Shown: positions 7,889-18,379 of the stretch, piece by piece
How positions within the stretch are numbered: position 1 is the first letter of the stretch
How the letters are laid out: each line of letters begins with the position of its first letter
Source of the DNA: Candidatus Ruthia endofausta
GTDB taxonomy: Bacteria; Pseudomonadota; Gammaproteobacteria; PS1; Pseudothioglobaceae
DNA: 64,000 bases
Assembly (NCBI RefSeq): GCF_013342985.1
Contig: NZ_CP054490.1
Location: 310,001-374,000 of the forward strand
Reading direction: 5' to 3'
The notes under the pieces: generated by a model
Told to the model about the DNA's origin: nothing
Database searches by the model: none
Seen by the model: only the letters and a program-made list of their open reading frames with translations
Made by a program: the position numbers and the translations under genes

Positions 7889-9064
7889 TTAGACCTTACT
7901 GAGTTTTTCAATAGCTTGCTTTATGTTGTCCATACTTGTGGCAAACGAAAAACGCACATAGTCTGGCGCACCAAAGGCTGAACCTGGGACTAATGCAATG
8001 TTTAACACTTCTAGACAGTAAGTAGAGAGTTCAATATCGTTTTTTAAACCAAGGCGACTAATTAATCCTTTAACTCTTGGGAAGGCATAAAAGGCACCTT
8101 GTGATTTAGGGCATTCAACGCCATCAATTGCATTTAATGCGTCAACAATAAAGTCATGCCTTTTCTCAAAAGCGCAAACCATTGTGTTGATAATGCTTTG
8201 ATCGCCATTTAAAGCTTCTAAAGCAGCAGCCTGAGCAATTGAACAAGGGTTGGAGGTGGATTGACCTTGGATTTTTTTCATGGCTTTAATAATGTTTTCT
8301 GGACCTGCGCCATAGCCAATGCGCCAACCAGTCATCGCATAAGCTTTGGAGACGCCGTTAAGAATAATAGTGCGGTCTTTCAATGTTTTATCAGCCATCA
8401 CAATATTAACAAAATCATCATCACCCCAACGAATATGCTCGTAAATGTCATCGGTGATGATTAATATTTTTGGGTGTTTTTTTAATACATTTGCCAGTGC
8501 TTGCAACTCGGCTTGAGAATAAACGACACCTGTAGGGTTAGAGGGGCTGTTAATAACAAATAATTTAGTATTACTGGTAATATTTGCCTCTAGTTGCTCT
8601 GGCGTAATTTTAAAACCTTGTTCTAATCCTGTTTCAATAATGACTAATGTTGCATCAGCTAAAAGAGCCATATCTGGATAGCTTACCCAAAAAGGTGCGG
8701 GAATAATCACTTCATCGTCTTGATTGAGTACAGCTTGGCACAGATTATAAAACACTTGTTTGCCACCTGATGAAACTATCACCTCAGCACTGGTGTAAGT
8801 TAAGTTATTTTTTTGTCTAAATTTATCAATAATCGCTTGTTTTAATATAGGCGTGCCATCTACTGCTGTGTAGCGAGTTTGACCGTTTTTAATTGCTTGT
8901 ATGGCTGCTTTTTGAATATTTTCAGGTGTATCAAAGTCTGGTTCGCCTGAACCCATGGATACAATTTCAACTCCTTGAGATTTTAATTCATTGGCTTTTG
9001 CAGTGACTGCAAGTGTGGCTGAAGGCTTAACTTTTTGAACTCTATCGGAAAGATATACTGACAT
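7889..9064 (-). CDS. Pyridoxal-phosphate aminotransferase, aspartate aminotransferase type (class I)
   Basis: A 391-residue fold-type I aminotransferase that transfers the amino group of aspartate (and possibly aromatic amino acids) to 2-oxoglutarate. Visible motifs: GSGEPDFDTP (substrate-binding N-terminal segment), YTAVDGTPILKQAI, SSGGKQVFYN, NSPSNPTG, DDIYEHIRWGD and the PLP-lysine block NGVSKAYAMTGWRIGY near residue 240, with the final arginine block YVRFSFAT. Full family length. The start ATG at 9064 is 27 bases from the divergent uvrB start, so their promoters must overlap each other or the coding ends. Whether it is specifically AspC or another class Ib aminotransferase cannot be said from sequence alone. 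Confidence 0.93.
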   Translation of the reverse strand: MSVYLSDRVQKVKPSATLAVTAKANELKSQGVEIVSMGSGEPDFDTPENIQKAAIQAIKNGQTRYTAVDGTPILKQAIIDKFRQKNNLTYTSAEVIVSSGGKQVFYNLCQAVLNQDDEVIIPAPFWVSYPDMALLADATLVIIETGLEQGFKITPEQLEANITSNTKLFVINSPSNPTGVVYSQAELQALANVLKKHPKILIITDDIYEHIRWGDDDFVNIVMADKTLKDRTIILNGVSKAYAMTGWRIGYGAGPENIIKAMKKIQGQSTSNPCSIAQAAALEALNGDQSIINTMVCAFEKRHDFIVDALNAIDGVECPKSQGAFYAFPRVKGLISRLGLKNDIELSTYCLEVLNIALVPGSAFGAPDYVRFSFATSMDNIKQAIEKLSKV

Positions 9065-9091
9065 GGTTATTAATAAGGAAATAGATTAAAA

Positions 9092-11119
9092 TTGAGTGTT
9101 TATGTTAATGAAAAAATCTTACGTGTGGATAATAAATTTCAATTGATATCGAAATTTTTCCCTAGTGGCGATCAGCCAGAAGCGATTAAAACTTTGGTTG
9201 ATGGCGTGAATGCTGGTGCTAAGTTTCAAACCTTGCTTGGCGTAACTGGCTCGGGTAAAACCTTTACACTAGCTAATGTTATTCAACAGACCAAACGCCC
9301 CAGTTTGATTATGGCACCCAACAAAACATTAGCAGCACAATTGTATAGTGAGATGAAAGAGTTTTTTCCACACAATTCGGTGGAATATTTTGTTTCTTAT
9401 TATGATTATTACCAACCAGAGGCTTATGTACCTGCGTCTGATACTTATATCGAAAAAGATTCTTCTATTAATGAGCAAATTGAGCAAATGCGCCTATCTG
9501 CCACCAAAGCACTATTAGAGCGTGATGATGTTATTATTATTGCCAGTGTATCTGCTATTTATGGCTTGGGTAATCCTGAAAGTTATATGGCTATGTTGCT
9601 ACATTTAAGCATTGGAGAAGTTACTAATCAGCGTGAGATACTTTCACGCTTGTCACAAATGCAATACTCGCGCAATGATATTACTTTGATGCGTGGCCAT
9701 TTTCGAGTTAAGGGCGAAGTGATTGATATTTTCCCTGCTGATTCTGAAGAGCAAGCCATACGCATTGAAATGTTTGATGAAGAAATTGAACAACTTTATT
9801 GGTTTGATCCTTTAACAGGGGAAAAACTAAAATCTTTACAAAGAGTTACCATCTATCCACAAACGCACTACGTTACCCCAAAATCTAAAATTTTGAATAT
9901 GTTGGATGATATTAAAGCAGAGCTAAAAGATTGTAGAAGTGAGTTGCTATCCGTTAATAAATTGGTTGAGGAGCAACGTTTAACACAACGCGTACACATG
10001 GATATTGAAATGATGCGAGAGTTAGGGTATTGCACAGGTATTGAGAATTACTCACGCTATTTATCCAGTCAAAATCCTGGCGAGCCACCCTCAACATTGT
10101 TGGATTATTTGCCAGATAATGCATTGGTAATTCTAGATGAATCACATGTGACTGTTAGCCAAATTGGTAGCATGTATAAAGGCGATAGGGCGCGTAAAAA
10201 AACGCTTGTTGAGTTTGGTTTTCGCCTACCAAGTGCTTTGGATAATCGACCGCTTAGATTTTCAGAATTTGAAGACAGAGTTCATCAATGTATTTTGGTA
10301 TCTGCCACGCCTGCACAATATGAGTTGGAAGTTTCTAGTGTGATTGCTGAACAAGTAGTAAGACCGACAGGATTGTTAGACCCTGAGATTGACATTCGCC
10401 CTGTGGATACGCAGGTGGATGATTTACTTAGTGAAATACGAATGCGCGTTAAAGCGAATGAGCGTGTATTGGTGACAACTTTGACTAAAAAAATGAGTGA
10501 ACAGTTAAGTGATTATTTAAACGACCATCATGTTAAAGTTCGTTACTTACATTCTGATATTGATACGGTTGAAAGGGTGGAAATTATTCGTGATTTGCGC
10601 TTAGGTATGTTTGATGTGCTTGTTGGTATCAACCTATTACGCGAAGGTTTGGATATTCCCGAAGTGTCTTTAGTGGCTATTTTAGATGCAGATAAAGAAG
10701 GATTTTTACGTTCTGAACGCTCTCTGATTCAAACCATGGGGCGAGCGGCTAGGAATATAAATGGGCACGTAATTTTATACGCTGCTCGCATAACCAAATC
10801 GATGCAAAAGGCGATGGATGAAACCAAAAGACGTCGGGTTAAGCAGCAGGCCTATAATCTGAAAAACAATATCACACCCAAAGGTATTGCCAAACCTATT
10901 ATCAATATCCTTAATACGGATTTAACCAGTAGCCAGACAGAAGAGAATGGTGCTCAGAAAGTGTTTACTCAACTTTCACCAGTACAATTAGCAAAAGAAA
11001 TTAAGATACTAGAAAAGAAAATGTATAGTTTTGCTAGCGATTTAGCGTTTGAACGTGCAGCAGATATGCGTAATCAGATTAAACAACTCAAGGACACTCA
11101 ATTTAAAAAAGCATTATGA
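9092..11119 (+). CDS. uvrB: Excinuclease ABC subunit B
   Basis: UvrB is the damage-verifying helicase-like subunit of nucleotide excision repair and partners with UvrA and UvrC. The 675-residue product is full length. Walker A is GVTGSGKT near residue 50, the damage-probing beta-hairpin region has [12 protein letters not shown], the DEAD-like box is DESHVT, and motifs V-VI appear as [17 protein letters not shown] and QTMGRAARN. The C-terminal UVR coiled coil that contacts UvrC is present ([20 protein letters not shown]). The listed start is TTG 9092, 13 bases after AAGGA. A GTG at 9125 gives an N-terminus nearer the E. coli length ([16 protein letters not shown]) but lacks a clear RBS, so the start is uncertain. 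Confidence 0.96.
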   Translation: MSVYVNEKILRVDNKFQLISKFFPSGDQPEAIKTLVDGVNAGAKFQTLLGVTGSGKTFTLANVIQQTKRPSLIMAPNKTLAAQLYSEMKEFFPHNSVEYFVSYYDYYQPEAYVPASDTYIEKDSSINEQIEQMRLSATKALLERDDVIIIASVSAIYGLGNPESYMAMLLHLSIGEVTNQREILSRLSQMQYSRNDITLMRGHFRVKGEVIDIFPADSEEQAIRIEMFDEEIEQLYWFDPLTGEKLKSLQRVTIYPQTHYVTPKSKILNMLDDIKAELKDCRSELLSVNKLVEEQRLTQRVHMDIEMMRELGYCTGIENYSRYLSSQNPGEPPSTLLDYLPDNALVILDESHVTVSQIGSMYKGDRARKKTLVEFGFRLPSALDNRPLRFSEFEDRVHQCILVSATPAQYELEVSSVIAEQVVRPTGLLDPEIDIRPVDTQVDDLLSEIRMRVKANERVLVTTLTKKMSEQLSDYLNDHHVKVRYLHSDIDTVERVEIIRDLRLGMFDVLVGINLLREGLDIPEVSLVAILDADKEGFLRSERSLIQTMGRAARNINGHVILYAARITKSMQKAMDETKRRRVKQQAYNLKNNITPKGIAKPIINILNTDLTSSQTEENGAQKVFTQLSPVQLAKEIKILEKKMYSFASDLAFERAADMRNQIKQLKDTQFKKAL

Positions 11120-11194
11120 TTAGCGCTAAATTAAATATTAGTGAAATATCCTATCACTTCAGGCGTATTATTTTTTTACCTATATTTGATGATA

Positions 11195-11461
11195 TTATAC
11201 CAACGTAATTGGCAGATTGGATTTTAGATCAATAACTAAATGTATGAATGCAATTACAATTGCATAAATTGTTTTTGGGTGATGAAAAGGCAAATAATTA
11301 TTGAGCGGTGTTTGTATTTGGTTCATTCTATAATTGAATTGCCGGAACTCTTGTTCGAAATCGCGTCAAACATTATGATTAAAATCATTACCAAAGAGGT
11401 CGTTATTGGCATTAATTGCGCTGGAAATTAGTAATATGGACAATAGTAATTTGTTCATCAT
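11195..11461 (-). pseudogene. Small exported protein, broken
   Basis: On the minus strand ATG 11461 opens a clear signal peptide (MMNKLLLSILLISSAINA), followed by NNDLFGNDFNHNV and an in-frame TGA. The same frame then stays open as RDFEQEFRQFNYRMNQIQTP and beyond to a TAA at 11195-11197. A secreted protein interrupted by one stop is the simplest reading. I do not recognise the family; the NDLFGNDF and FNYRMNQIQ segments might suit a periplasmic small-heat-shock-like protein, but this is a guess. Confidence 0.45.
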
Positions 11462-11519
11462 TAAGTAATTACTATTAAATGCATTGTACTAATTAATAGC
11501 CATGTTTTCAAGACCTAAA

Positions 11520-12354
11520 TTAAGCCAATTTGTCATCAGCAACATGGTATTTTGGATCTTCTAATACGTTAACTTCAACTAAGCCTTTATAAGCAATAAT
11601 TTACATTTAGCACTTAGGTGTTTTAAATGCAATACTTTTCCTGTTTTTTTTATAGCTATCTGTCAACTTTCAATGGCTTGAATGGCTGACATTAGTACAG
11701 CAACGATAACTGCAATAACCAAATCAGGAAAGACTGTAATTACTGCAACAGAAATACCCACAAAGCTATCAGCAAACAGGCACACGAGAAATCAGCCTAA
11801 AACTACACCATTGCACAAAACTACCCATGCCACCGAAAAATCCCGTGACTATATTAGCAATACCTTGAGCAACACTTTCTTTATTAGGTTTGCCAGTTGT
11901 CTCAGTCAATTCATCAACCAAATTTAAGGTAAGCAAACTTTCAATTAAACCAATGAGTACCAAAATTACGCTATAAGGTAAAACAATGTACAAAGTCTTT
12001 AATGTCCATGGCATGTCAGGAATGGAAAAACTGGGCAAACTGCCAGAAATAGACGCTATGTCACCCACTTGTTTTGGTATCAAGATTGAAAATAATCACC
12101 ATTGCCAAGCTATTGACAAAGCCTAAAAAAACAGGATGTGGCACTAGGCGGATAAATTTACCCAATTTAAATAAACCAAATGCAATTTTCAAAAACTCCA
12201 TCAATACCACACTTGCAAACAAGTATTGTACACCGTGTTCTATAACTAATGCAAAAGCCACTGTCTCTGGTACTAAGGCAAGTGCGACGGTTAGATCTGA
12301 TAAAAAATCATTTTTGACATTATTAGGGGCGTATTTATTAATCAATGAAAACAT
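11520..12354 (-). pseudogene. SulP family anion transporter (sulfate/bicarbonate), broken
   Basis: From ATG 12354 the minus strand encodes a SulP N-terminus ([33 protein letters not shown]) and then, after an internal deletion, [21 protein letters not shown] second frame gives [40 protein letters not shown] and [17 protein letters not shown], which are core SulP motifs. Fragments ISVAVITVFPDLVIAVIV and VEVNVLEDPKYHVADDKLA mark the C-terminal region up to TAA 11520-11522. Missing are roughly 40 residues after VAFAL, most of the middle membrane segments and most of the STAS domain. SulP proteins import sulfate, bicarbonate or related anions, and this copy cannot work. Confidence 0.85.
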
Positions 12355-12386
12355 GTAATCCTTATTTTGAGTTTGGGTAAACGAAT

Positions 12387-13484
12387 CTATATTGAGGCTG
12401 GAATAATGGGCGTGGTTGATGCAACATTTAAGTTTTGAGCTCGGTGGCGCATAACATGATCCATAATAGTCATTGCCAACATGGCTTCAGCAATAGGTGT
12501 TGCACGAATACCTACGCAAGGGTCATGACGACCTTTGCTAACTACTTCAACAGGACTTCCTTCCTTATCAATACTATCAATTGGCAGGCGCAAACTTGAA
12601 GTTGGCTTTAGTGCAATAGACACTAAAATATCTTGACCTGAACTAATCCCGCCTAAAACGCCACCAGTATGATTTGACTTAAAACCTGCTGGAGTAATGG
12701 CATCACGATGCTCCGTGCCTTTTTGGGTGACTGCTTTAAATCCAGCACCAATTTCAACGCCTTTTACGGCATTAATACTCATCATACCATGAGCAATATC
12801 TGCCTCTAATCGGTCAAAAATTGGCTCCCCTAGTCCGACAGGCATGTTATTTGCCATAATGTTAATTCTAGCACCCACCGAATCACCCGATTTTCGCAAG
12901 GCATCCATATATTCTTCTAATTCCTCAACTTTACTAGCATCAGGGCAGAAAAATGGGTTGTTGTACACCTCAAGCCAATCAAAATTTTCAGCCTTAATAG
13001 GGCCTAGTTGAGATAAATAGCCTTTAATTTCAATGCCGTATTCTTGTTTTAAATATTTTTTAGCAATACCACCACAAGCAACGCGCATGGCAGTTTCTCT
13101 AGCGGAGGAGCGTCCACCGCCACGATAATCTCTAAAGCCGTATTTTTGATCATAGGTGTAATCAGCATGACCAGGGCGAAAAGTGTCTTTAATATTGCTA
13201 TAGTCTTTAGAGCGTTGGTCGGTATTTTGAATGATGAGTGCAATTGGTGTGCCCATTGTTTTGCTTTCAAACGTGCCAGATAATATTTTCACTAAATCCT
13301 TTTCACGGCGTTGGGTGGTATGGCGAGAAGTGCCTGGTTTTCTAAGGTCTAAATCACCTTGTAAATCAGCCTCAGTAAGTGCTAATCCTGGCGGGCAACC
13401 ATCTACAATGCCAATTAATGCTTCGCCATGAGATTCACCTGCTGTGGTGATTGTGAATAATTTTCCAATCGTATTGCCACTCAT
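12387..13484 (-). CDS. aroC: Chorismate synthase
   Basis: Converts 5-enolpyruvylshikimate 3-phosphate to chorismate with reduced FMN, the last shikimate-pathway step. The 365-residue product is full length and carries all three family signatures: [18 protein letters not shown] (residues 16-33), [16 protein letters not shown] near 115-130 and [17 protein letters not shown] near 320. It complements aroE at 18368. Its start at 13484 abuts the stop of the broken GFA gene (13485-13487), so the two were probably cotranscribed before the upstream gene decayed. Confidence 0.97.
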   Translation of the reverse strand: MSGNTIGKLFTITTAGESHGEALIGIVDGCPPGLALTEADLQGDLDLRKPGTSRHTTQRREKDLVKILSGTFESKTMGTPIALIIQNTDQRSKDYSNIKDTFRPGHADYTYDQKYGFRDYRGGGRSSARETAMRVACGGIAKKYLKQEYGIEIKGYLSQLGPIKAENFDWLEVYNNPFFCPDASKVEELEEYMDALRKSGDSVGARINIMANNMPVGLGEPIFDRLEADIAHGMMSINAVKGVEIGAGFKAVTQKGTEHRDAITPAGFKSNHTGGVLGGISSGQDILVSIALKPTSSLRLPIDSIDKEGSPVEVVSKGRHDPCVGIRATPIAEAMLAMTIMDHVMRHRAQNLNVASTTPIIPASI

Positions 13485-13862
13485 TTACCATTCCTTATAT
13501 TGGACAATAGTGTTACAAATATTATCCCAGTTTGCTTTTGAGTCTGTGAAAAATATGTTTTTCAATAGGCTCTTTGATGTCACTTGTAATTGTGCCTAGT
13601 CTAATTCTTGTATGGTCCGGATTATTTTTTAGCTTTGTCACAATGGGTGAGTCACAAGTTTTACAAAAAATCGGCTTTTATTGGCATTTTCTTTAAATTC
13701 AGTTAAATTATTCTCACCACTTATAAACTCAAAGTTTTCATTTTTTACATTCCATTCCTTGCAAACGCTGTACCTTGAACTTTTCGACATTCAGAACAAT
13801 GACACATGGTATATCGGTAATTTTTTGATACAAACCCATACAAGCATTGATCCTTGATGCAT
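13485..13862 (-). pseudogene. GFA (CENP-V / glutathione-dependent formaldehyde-activating) family protein, broken
   Basis: Minus-strand fragments from ATG 13862 read MHQGS, then in another frame CLYGFVS and YTMCHCSECRK, then NENFEFISGENNLTEF, RFFCKTCDSPIVTKLKNNPD, HTRIRLGTITSDIKEPIEKH and TDSKANWDNICN, ending at TAA 13485-13487. The CHCSECRK and FCKTCDSP zinc-binding pairs identify the GFA fold. At least three frameshifts are needed to connect the pieces and the first zinc-binding segment is disrupted. Confidence 0.8.
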
Positions 13863-13896
13863 AATAATCTCAGCAAAAATTCTAATTATACCTGGT

Positions 13897-14100
13897 CTAT
13901 TTAGCCAGTTTGTTATACAACCAAGCAATCACAAAGCCAGCAATGGCTGCGTCGAAAAATGTCCAAACCATGCCAATGATAATATCCATAAAGTCCAACC
14001 CATAGCCAAGATAAATGCTCATTAAAAATTCAACAACATTATGCAAATAATAATCAGTTAAATTTGCCACAATTGAAACTAATAACAACCCAATGGGCAT
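13897..14100 (-). CDS. Small membrane protein, holin-like / DUF5676-type
   Basis: A 67-residue protein with two membrane segments (PIGLLLVSIVANL and IIGMVWTFFDAAIAGFVIAW) and the C-terminal block GFVIAWLYNKLAK, which I know from small bacterial proteins often labelled phage-holin-like. The listed start ATG 14100 has no RBS. A better start, ATG 14144-14146 with AAGGAA just upstream, is one base out of frame: removing one base after it would give MNKTNTKALAIALGT running into this frame. The gene is therefore probably freshly frameshifted at its second codon, leaving only a truncated product if translation restarts at 14100. Confidence 0.5.
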   Translation of the reverse strand: MPIGLLLVSIVANLTDYYLHNVVEFLMSIYLGYGLDFMDIIIGMVWTFFDAAIAGFVIAWLYNKLAK

Positions 14101-14161
14101 AGTGCCTAGTGCTATTGCCAGAGCTTTAGTGTTAGTTTTGTTGCATTTTTTATTCCTTTGA

Positions 14162-14238
14162 TGGTGCCCTCGACGCGATTTGAACGCATGACCTGTCGCT
14201 TAGGAGGCGGCCGCTCTATCCAGCTGAGCTACGAAGGC
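14162..14238 (-). tRNA. tRNA-Arg (CCT)
   Basis: Minus-strand cloverleaf of 77 bases with acceptor GCCTTCG / CGAGGGC, discriminator A and encoded CCA. The anticodon loop CTCCTAA puts CCT at 14204-14202. The T-arm is ATGCG TTCAAAT CGCGT. The anticodon stem GCCGC/GCGAC has one C-A mismatch at the second pair. Confidence 0.93.
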
Positions 14239-14410
14239 AATGTGATTATTATCCACGATATGATTATCTATTGAAATTTTTGCATCATTTTTATCCATAC
14301 TTGTTAATTATGGATATTTCTTTAGATGGGCTCATGTTTTACAAATTTGTATAATTTAAATCACAGTATAATTTAGGTATTTTTTTACGTCTTATTTATT
14401 TCAAAATTAC

Positions 14411-15106
14411 ATGAAAGATATTAAAATTAAAGATAGGCTTATTTTTGCCCTAGATGTGCCAGAAGTTGAACAAGCTAAGGACTTAGTCACTCAACTAGAT
14501 GACAGTGTTAATTTTTATAAAATTGGCATGGAACTATTAATGACAGGACAATACTTTAACCTGCTTGATTGGCTATTAGAAAAAAACAAGAAAGTCTTTG
14601 TGGATTTAAAGTTTTTTGATGTACCAGAAACTGTCGGCAGAACCATTAAGCGTTTAAGTCAATATGGTGCTACTTTTGCTACCATCCATGGCAATCAAGC
14701 GCTTATGGAAAAAGCCGTTGAAAACAAAGGTAATCTTAAAATTTTAGCAGTAACTGCACTCACTAGTCTTGATAGAGGTGATTTAAATGATTTAGGCTTT
14801 GATTGCGATGTGCAAGAGTTGGTCATTTCTCGTGCCAAACGTGCTTTTGAAACAGGTTGTGATGGCGTGGTATCTTCGGGTCTTGAAGTACCATTTTTAC
14901 GCAAATACGTTGATCATAAATTAATCGCTGTTACCCCAGGTATTCGCCCCGTGTCTAATGATGACGATCAAAAACGCGTGGTTGATGTGGCAACTGCATT
15001 TAATTCAGGCTCAGACTATACTGTCGTTGGTCGCCCAATTAAAAATGCCACCAACCCGTACCAAGCAGCACAAGACATTCAAACAATTATCAAAGGTTGT
15101 TTTTAA
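14411..15106 (+). CDS. pyrF: Orotidine 5'-phosphate decarboxylase
   Basis: Catalyses the final step of UMP synthesis. The 231-residue protein is full length for the bacterial PyrF. Visible: substrate segment LIFALDVP (residues 10-17), YKIGMELL, the catalytic Asp-x-Lys-x-x-Asp array in VFVDLKFFDVPETV near residues 59-72, HGNQALM, VTPGIRP and the phosphate-binding end YTVVGRPI. No overlapping neighbour; a tRNA-Val gene follows 25 bases later. No promoter motif is convincing in the preceding 170 AT-rich bases. Confidence 0.97.
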   Translation: MKDIKIKDRLIFALDVPEVEQAKDLVTQLDDSVNFYKIGMELLMTGQYFNLLDWLLEKNKKVFVDLKFFDVPETVGRTIKRLSQYGATFATIHGNQALMEKAVENKGNLKILAVTALTSLDRGDLNDLGFDCDVQELVISRAKRAFETGCDGVVSSGLEVPFLRKYVDHKLIAVTPGIRPVSNDDDQKRVVDVATAFNSGSDYTVVGRPIKNATNPYQAAQDIQTIIKGCF

Positions 15107-15131
15107 ACTACAGTATAATATTCACTTCTTT

Positions 15132-15208
15132 AGTCGCGTAGCTCAGTTGGTTAGAGCACTACCTTGACATGGTAGGGGTCGGTGATTCGAATTCACTCGC
15201 GACTACCA
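15132..15208 (+). tRNA. tRNA-Val (GAC)
   Basis: A 77-base cloverleaf with acceptor arms AGTCGCG (15132-15138) and CGCGACT (15198-15204), anticodon loop TTGACAT with GAC at 15166-15168, T-loop TTCGAAT and encoded CCA. Confidence 0.96.
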
Positions 15209-15402
15209 TCAAAACTTTTAGTTCTTTAAACATAGGTTTATTAAAACAAGAGCTTCTTTTATGAAAAAGTTCTTTATATCAAAACTAAAAAAACCAAGAC
15301 CAAGTTAATTTTAAAAAAGATATATTTATCTATGAGTTGAGAAGGTTAAAATAATTTGCATTAGTGATTATTTTTCAACACATTAGGCTAATTGAAAACA
15401 AT

Positions 15403-16096
15403 ATGAAATTAAAAGTATTTGATATAAATGATAGGAACCATTTACAATACTTATACTCTTTTCTTGTTACAAATAACGTTGATTTGAAACTAGTTTTTGT
15501 ATTGCTTTTATTGAGCTTTTCTGTATTCTCTAGTAGAGATTTGTATGATAGGGGTATGCAATATTATTATGGCGATGGTGTCGAACAAGATTATACTAAG
15601 CGCTTAGTGCGTTTGAGCATGCGTAAAGTTAGAGGATTTAGATGCGCAAACGGCGTTAAGTATTATGTATCAAAGGTGATGGCATTAGTCAAGATGATGC
15701 CAAGGGGATTGATTAATTGATTATCTAAAAAAATCAGCCAAGAGTAATCATGCTAAAGGGCAGTATTATTTAGGTGTGGTAGTTGATTATTAAAAATCGC
15801 GCGCGCTTTATCAAAGTGCGATTAAACAAGGAAATTTGGATGTATATTTGGATATTTTTAGATATTATGAGCAGGCTCAGCTGTTGATTAAAATTTAAAC
15901 AAGGCTTATCAATTTGTGCTTACTGCGGCGGCTAGAGAAGGTCGTAAATCTTCTCAATACAAAGTGTCACTTATGTATAAAGAAGGTATCGACACTAAAA
16001 AATCTTTACAAAAGGCTAAACCACTGGCTTAATAGACTAATTAAAAGTGGCGATAAGAAAGCAGAAATATTGCTTAAGAGATTACAGAAAAGGTAA
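15403..16096 (+). pseudogene. Sel1-repeat (TPR-like) protein, broken
   Basis: From ATG 15403 a hydrophobic, signal-like segment (LVFVLLLLSFSVFS) leads into RDLYDRGMQYYYGDGVEQDY, a Sel1 repeat. Other frames continue the solenoid: GDGISQDDAKGID, YLKKSAKSNHAKGQYYLGVV and, after further shifts, AYQFVLTAAAREGRKSSQYK, VSLMYKEGIDTKKSLQKAKP and LIKSGDKKAEILLKRLQKR. Sel1 proteins are adaptor or surface/periplasmic scaffolds in host-associated bacteria. At least four frame changes or stops make this copy non-functional. Its remnant end overlaps the minus-strand gene at 16082 by 15 bases. Confidence 0.75.
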
Positions 16097-16498
16097 AAAT
16101 CTACCTGTGTTGTTTTTATAGTTTTTGTATTGCTTAAAACGTTTATTAAGCAACCTCTCTTCTAAATTTGATTTAAGTATTAAATCAATAATAAGAATTA
16201 GCATCACTAATTGAGAAATTGGGTGGGTATTGCTAAGCATTAAAGCTGAAGATAATAATAACACACTGGTATACATGGGATGGCGAATGAATCGATAAAT
16301 ACCGTGGGTTGTTAGTTTGTGTTGTTTTTTAAGGGCAGGGGTGATATTAAGATTATCTAGACGCATATTAATAAGTGCAAGCAATCCAATAATAAGCGAC
16401 AAACTCAATAGCAATAAAGGCATAAGACTAAAACCACTCATTTGTGAGTTAATGATTAAATAGATAATACAGCTAAATTGAATAACAACATAAATCAT
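16082..16498 (-). CDS. Isoprenylcysteine carboxyl methyltransferase-like / phospholipid methyltransferase family membrane protein
   Basis: A 138-residue protein with about four membrane segments and the family signature GIYRFIRHPMYTSVLLL followed by EERLLNKRFKQYKNYKNNTGRFLP. The RHPMY block and the late E-E...F..Y..Y pattern define ICMT/PEMT-type S-adenosylmethionine-dependent methyltransferases of membranes. The substrate in bacteria is usually unknown. It is slightly short for the family but contains the whole catalytic C-terminal part. It is divergent from ubiM, 49 bases away. Confidence 0.75.
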   Translation of the reverse strand: MIYVVIQFSCIIYLIINSQMSGFSLMPLLLLSLSLIIGLLALINMRLDNLNITPALKKQHKLTTHGIYRFIRHPMYTSVLLLSSALMLSNTHPISQLVMLILIIDLILKSNLEERLLNKRFKQYKNYKNNTGRFLPFL

Positions 16499-16547
16499 AG
16501 TAAGTGCTCATGGTTATAATAAGCCCATTATCTCAAATTTTTGTTGA

Positions 16548-17744
16548 ATGAAAGTTGATATTGTAATTATTGGTGGTGGTCCAGCAGGTTTAAGTTTTGC
16601 TAGTGCCATGCTTGGTTCTAATGTTAAAGTGCTATTGATTGAAAGATCAAGCCTTGATTCTATTGCCAATCCTCAAGCAGATGGCAGAGAAATTGCATTA
16701 ACGCATTTATCATTAAAGATTTTAAAGAAGTTTGGTGTTTGGGATTTAATTAATCAGGAGGAAGTTTCTCCTTTAAAAGAAGCGAAAGTGTTTGATGGCA
16801 ACTCGCCTTCTTTGTTAAATTTTACAAGCAAGAATACCTCAGTAGATGCTTTGGGTTATTTAGTGCCTAATTATCAAATCAGAAAAGCACTTTATACAAA
16901 GGTTAAACAGGCAAAAGATATTGATATTGTCACTGATATGAGCGTTGAAAATGTAGCTCAATTGAATGATTACTCTCAAGTTATTTTATCTAATGGCAAT
17001 AAGATTGAGGCCAAATTAGTCATTGCTGCTGATAGTCGTTTTTCAGATATTCGTCGAAAAGTTGGCATTCCAGCCTTAATGAAGGATTTTTCTAAGGTTA
17101 TGATTGTTACTCAAATGAGTCATGAAATATCGCACAACAATGTTGCTTTAGAATGTTTTGATTATGGGCAAACATTGGCATTATTGCCAATGATAGGCAA
17201 TGTTTCGTCTATTGTGTTAACGGTTAAAACCAACCAATCTCAGGCAATACTTGAGATGAGTGAAGTTGATTTTAATCAAATGATGACACAATCATTTAAA
17301 GGTGAGTTGGGGCAGATGATGCAAGTGGGAGAGCGGCACTCTTATCCCTTGGTTGCAACGCATGCGCAAACTTTTATAGCCAAACGTTTTGCGCTGATTG
17401 GCGATGCCTCGGTAGGCATGCACCCTGTGACTGCACATGGGTTTAATTTAGGTTTAAGAGGTCAAGACATATTAGCAAAATTAGTTAATGAGGCTCTGGA
17501 TAATGGCCAAGATATTGGCTCTGAATCTTTACTAAAGTTGTACGAGAAAAAGCATATTAATTTAACTAGATTGATGTTTTTTGGCACTAATGGCATTGTG
17601 GCATTATTTACTAACGATGCACCAGTGGTTAAACAAGTAAGGCGATTTGTGCTTAAGTTTGCCGAGCATTTTCCACCCATTAAATACTTAATTTCTCATC
17701 ATTTAACACAAGATAAAAAGCATAAATTTTTACCCTTTCAATGA
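16548..17744 (+). CDS. ubiM: FAD-dependent ubiquinone-biosynthesis hydroxylase, UbiM-like (UbiH/UbiF family)
   Basis: A 398-residue flavoprotein monooxygenase with an N-terminal Rossmann fold ([15 protein letters not shown]), the [10 protein letters not shown] segment, a [11 protein letters not shown] block and the FAD-binding end [20 protein letters not shown]. The [11 protein letters not shown] form of that motif is what I associate with UbiM, the 5-demethoxyubiquinol hydroxylase type, as opposed to GNAAHxxHPxxGQG-like forms of UbiH/F. It hydroxylates the benzoquinone ring in ubiquinone synthesis. It overlaps pdxH by four bases (ATGA), so the two are translationally coupled. Family is certain; UbiM versus UbiH is less so. 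Confidence 0.88.
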   Translation: MKVDIVIIGGGPAGLSFASAMLGSNVKVLLIERSSLDSIANPQADGREIALTHLSLKILKKFGVWDLINQEEVSPLKEAKVFDGNSPSLLNFTSKNTSVDALGYLVPNYQIRKALYTKVKQAKDIDIVTDMSVENVAQLNDYSQVILSNGNKIEAKLVIAADSRFSDIRRKVGIPALMKDFSKVMIVTQMSHEISHNNVALECFDYGQTLALLPMIGNVSSIVLTVKTNQSQAILEMSEVDFNQMMTQSFKGELGQMMQVGERHSYPLVATHAQTFIAKRFALIGDASVGMHPVTAHGFNLGLRGQDILAKLVNEALDNGQDIGSESLLKLYEKKHINLTRLMFFGTNGIVALFTNDAPVVKQVRRFVLKFAEHFPPIKYLISHHLTQDKKHKFLPFQ

Positions 17745-18379
17745 AAGTTGATTTAACCAGTCTTAGACATGAATTTACTCAAAGTGGCTTAAATCGAGTT
17801 GATTTGAGCGACAATCCTTTTGAGCAATTTAAATTGTGGTTCCAACAAGCTCAAGAAGCAGACCTAGTTGAGCCAAGTGCAATGAGTTTAGCAACAAGTA
17901 ATGATAATGAAATAAGTATTAGAACCGTGTTACTCAAATATTTTGACAAACACGGTTTTGTATTTTTTACAAACTATAACTCTAAAAAATCCAAACAACT
18001 TCAAAGCAATCCAAATGCAGCTTTATTGTTTCCATGGCTAGCTTTAGAAAGACAAGTTAAGATTTCCGGCTATGTAGAAAAACTGACTACGCTTGAATCT
18101 TTAAAGTATTTTTCCTCCAGACCAAAAGCATCTCAACTAGGCGCTTGGGCATCACAACAGTCATCAAATTTATCTTCAAGACAGGTGTTATTATCTCAAT
18201 TTGAATCAATGAGGGCTAAATTTAGTAAAGGCGAGGTGCCGTTGCCTGATTTTTGGGGCGGCTATCGTGTCATACCATTAAAGATTGAATTTTGGCAGGG
18301 TAGAGAAAATCGATTACATGATCGATTCATATACCAGCTAAATGAAGACAAGTGGAAAATTGAACGTCTAGCGCCTTAA
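17741..18379 (+). CDS. pdxH: Pyridoxamine 5'-phosphate oxidase
   Basis: Oxidises pyridoxine/pyridoxamine 5'-phosphate to PLP using FMN and O2. The 212-residue protein has the full family set: [50 protein letters not shown] and the C-terminal [17 protein letters not shown] with ENRLHDRF. The start overlaps the ubiM stop. The end overlaps the aroE end by 12 bases tail to tail. It supplies the PLP needed by ArgD and the aminotransferase in this window. Confidence 0.97.
   Translation: MKVDLTSLRHEFTQSGLNRVDLSDNPFEQFKLWFQQAQEADLVEPSAMSLATSNDNEISIRTVLLKYFDKHGFVFFTNYNSKKSKQLQSNPNAALLFPWLALERQVKISGYVEKLTTLESLKYFSSRPKASQLGAWASQQSSNLSSRQVLLSQFESMRAKFSKGEVPLPDFWGGYRVIPLKIEFWQGRENRLHDRFIYQLNEDKWKIERLAP

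Noticed and set aside
12074..12358. Plus-strand open frame opposite the SulP remnant
   Set aside because: Product has no recognisable features; the minus strand carries clear SulP motifs.
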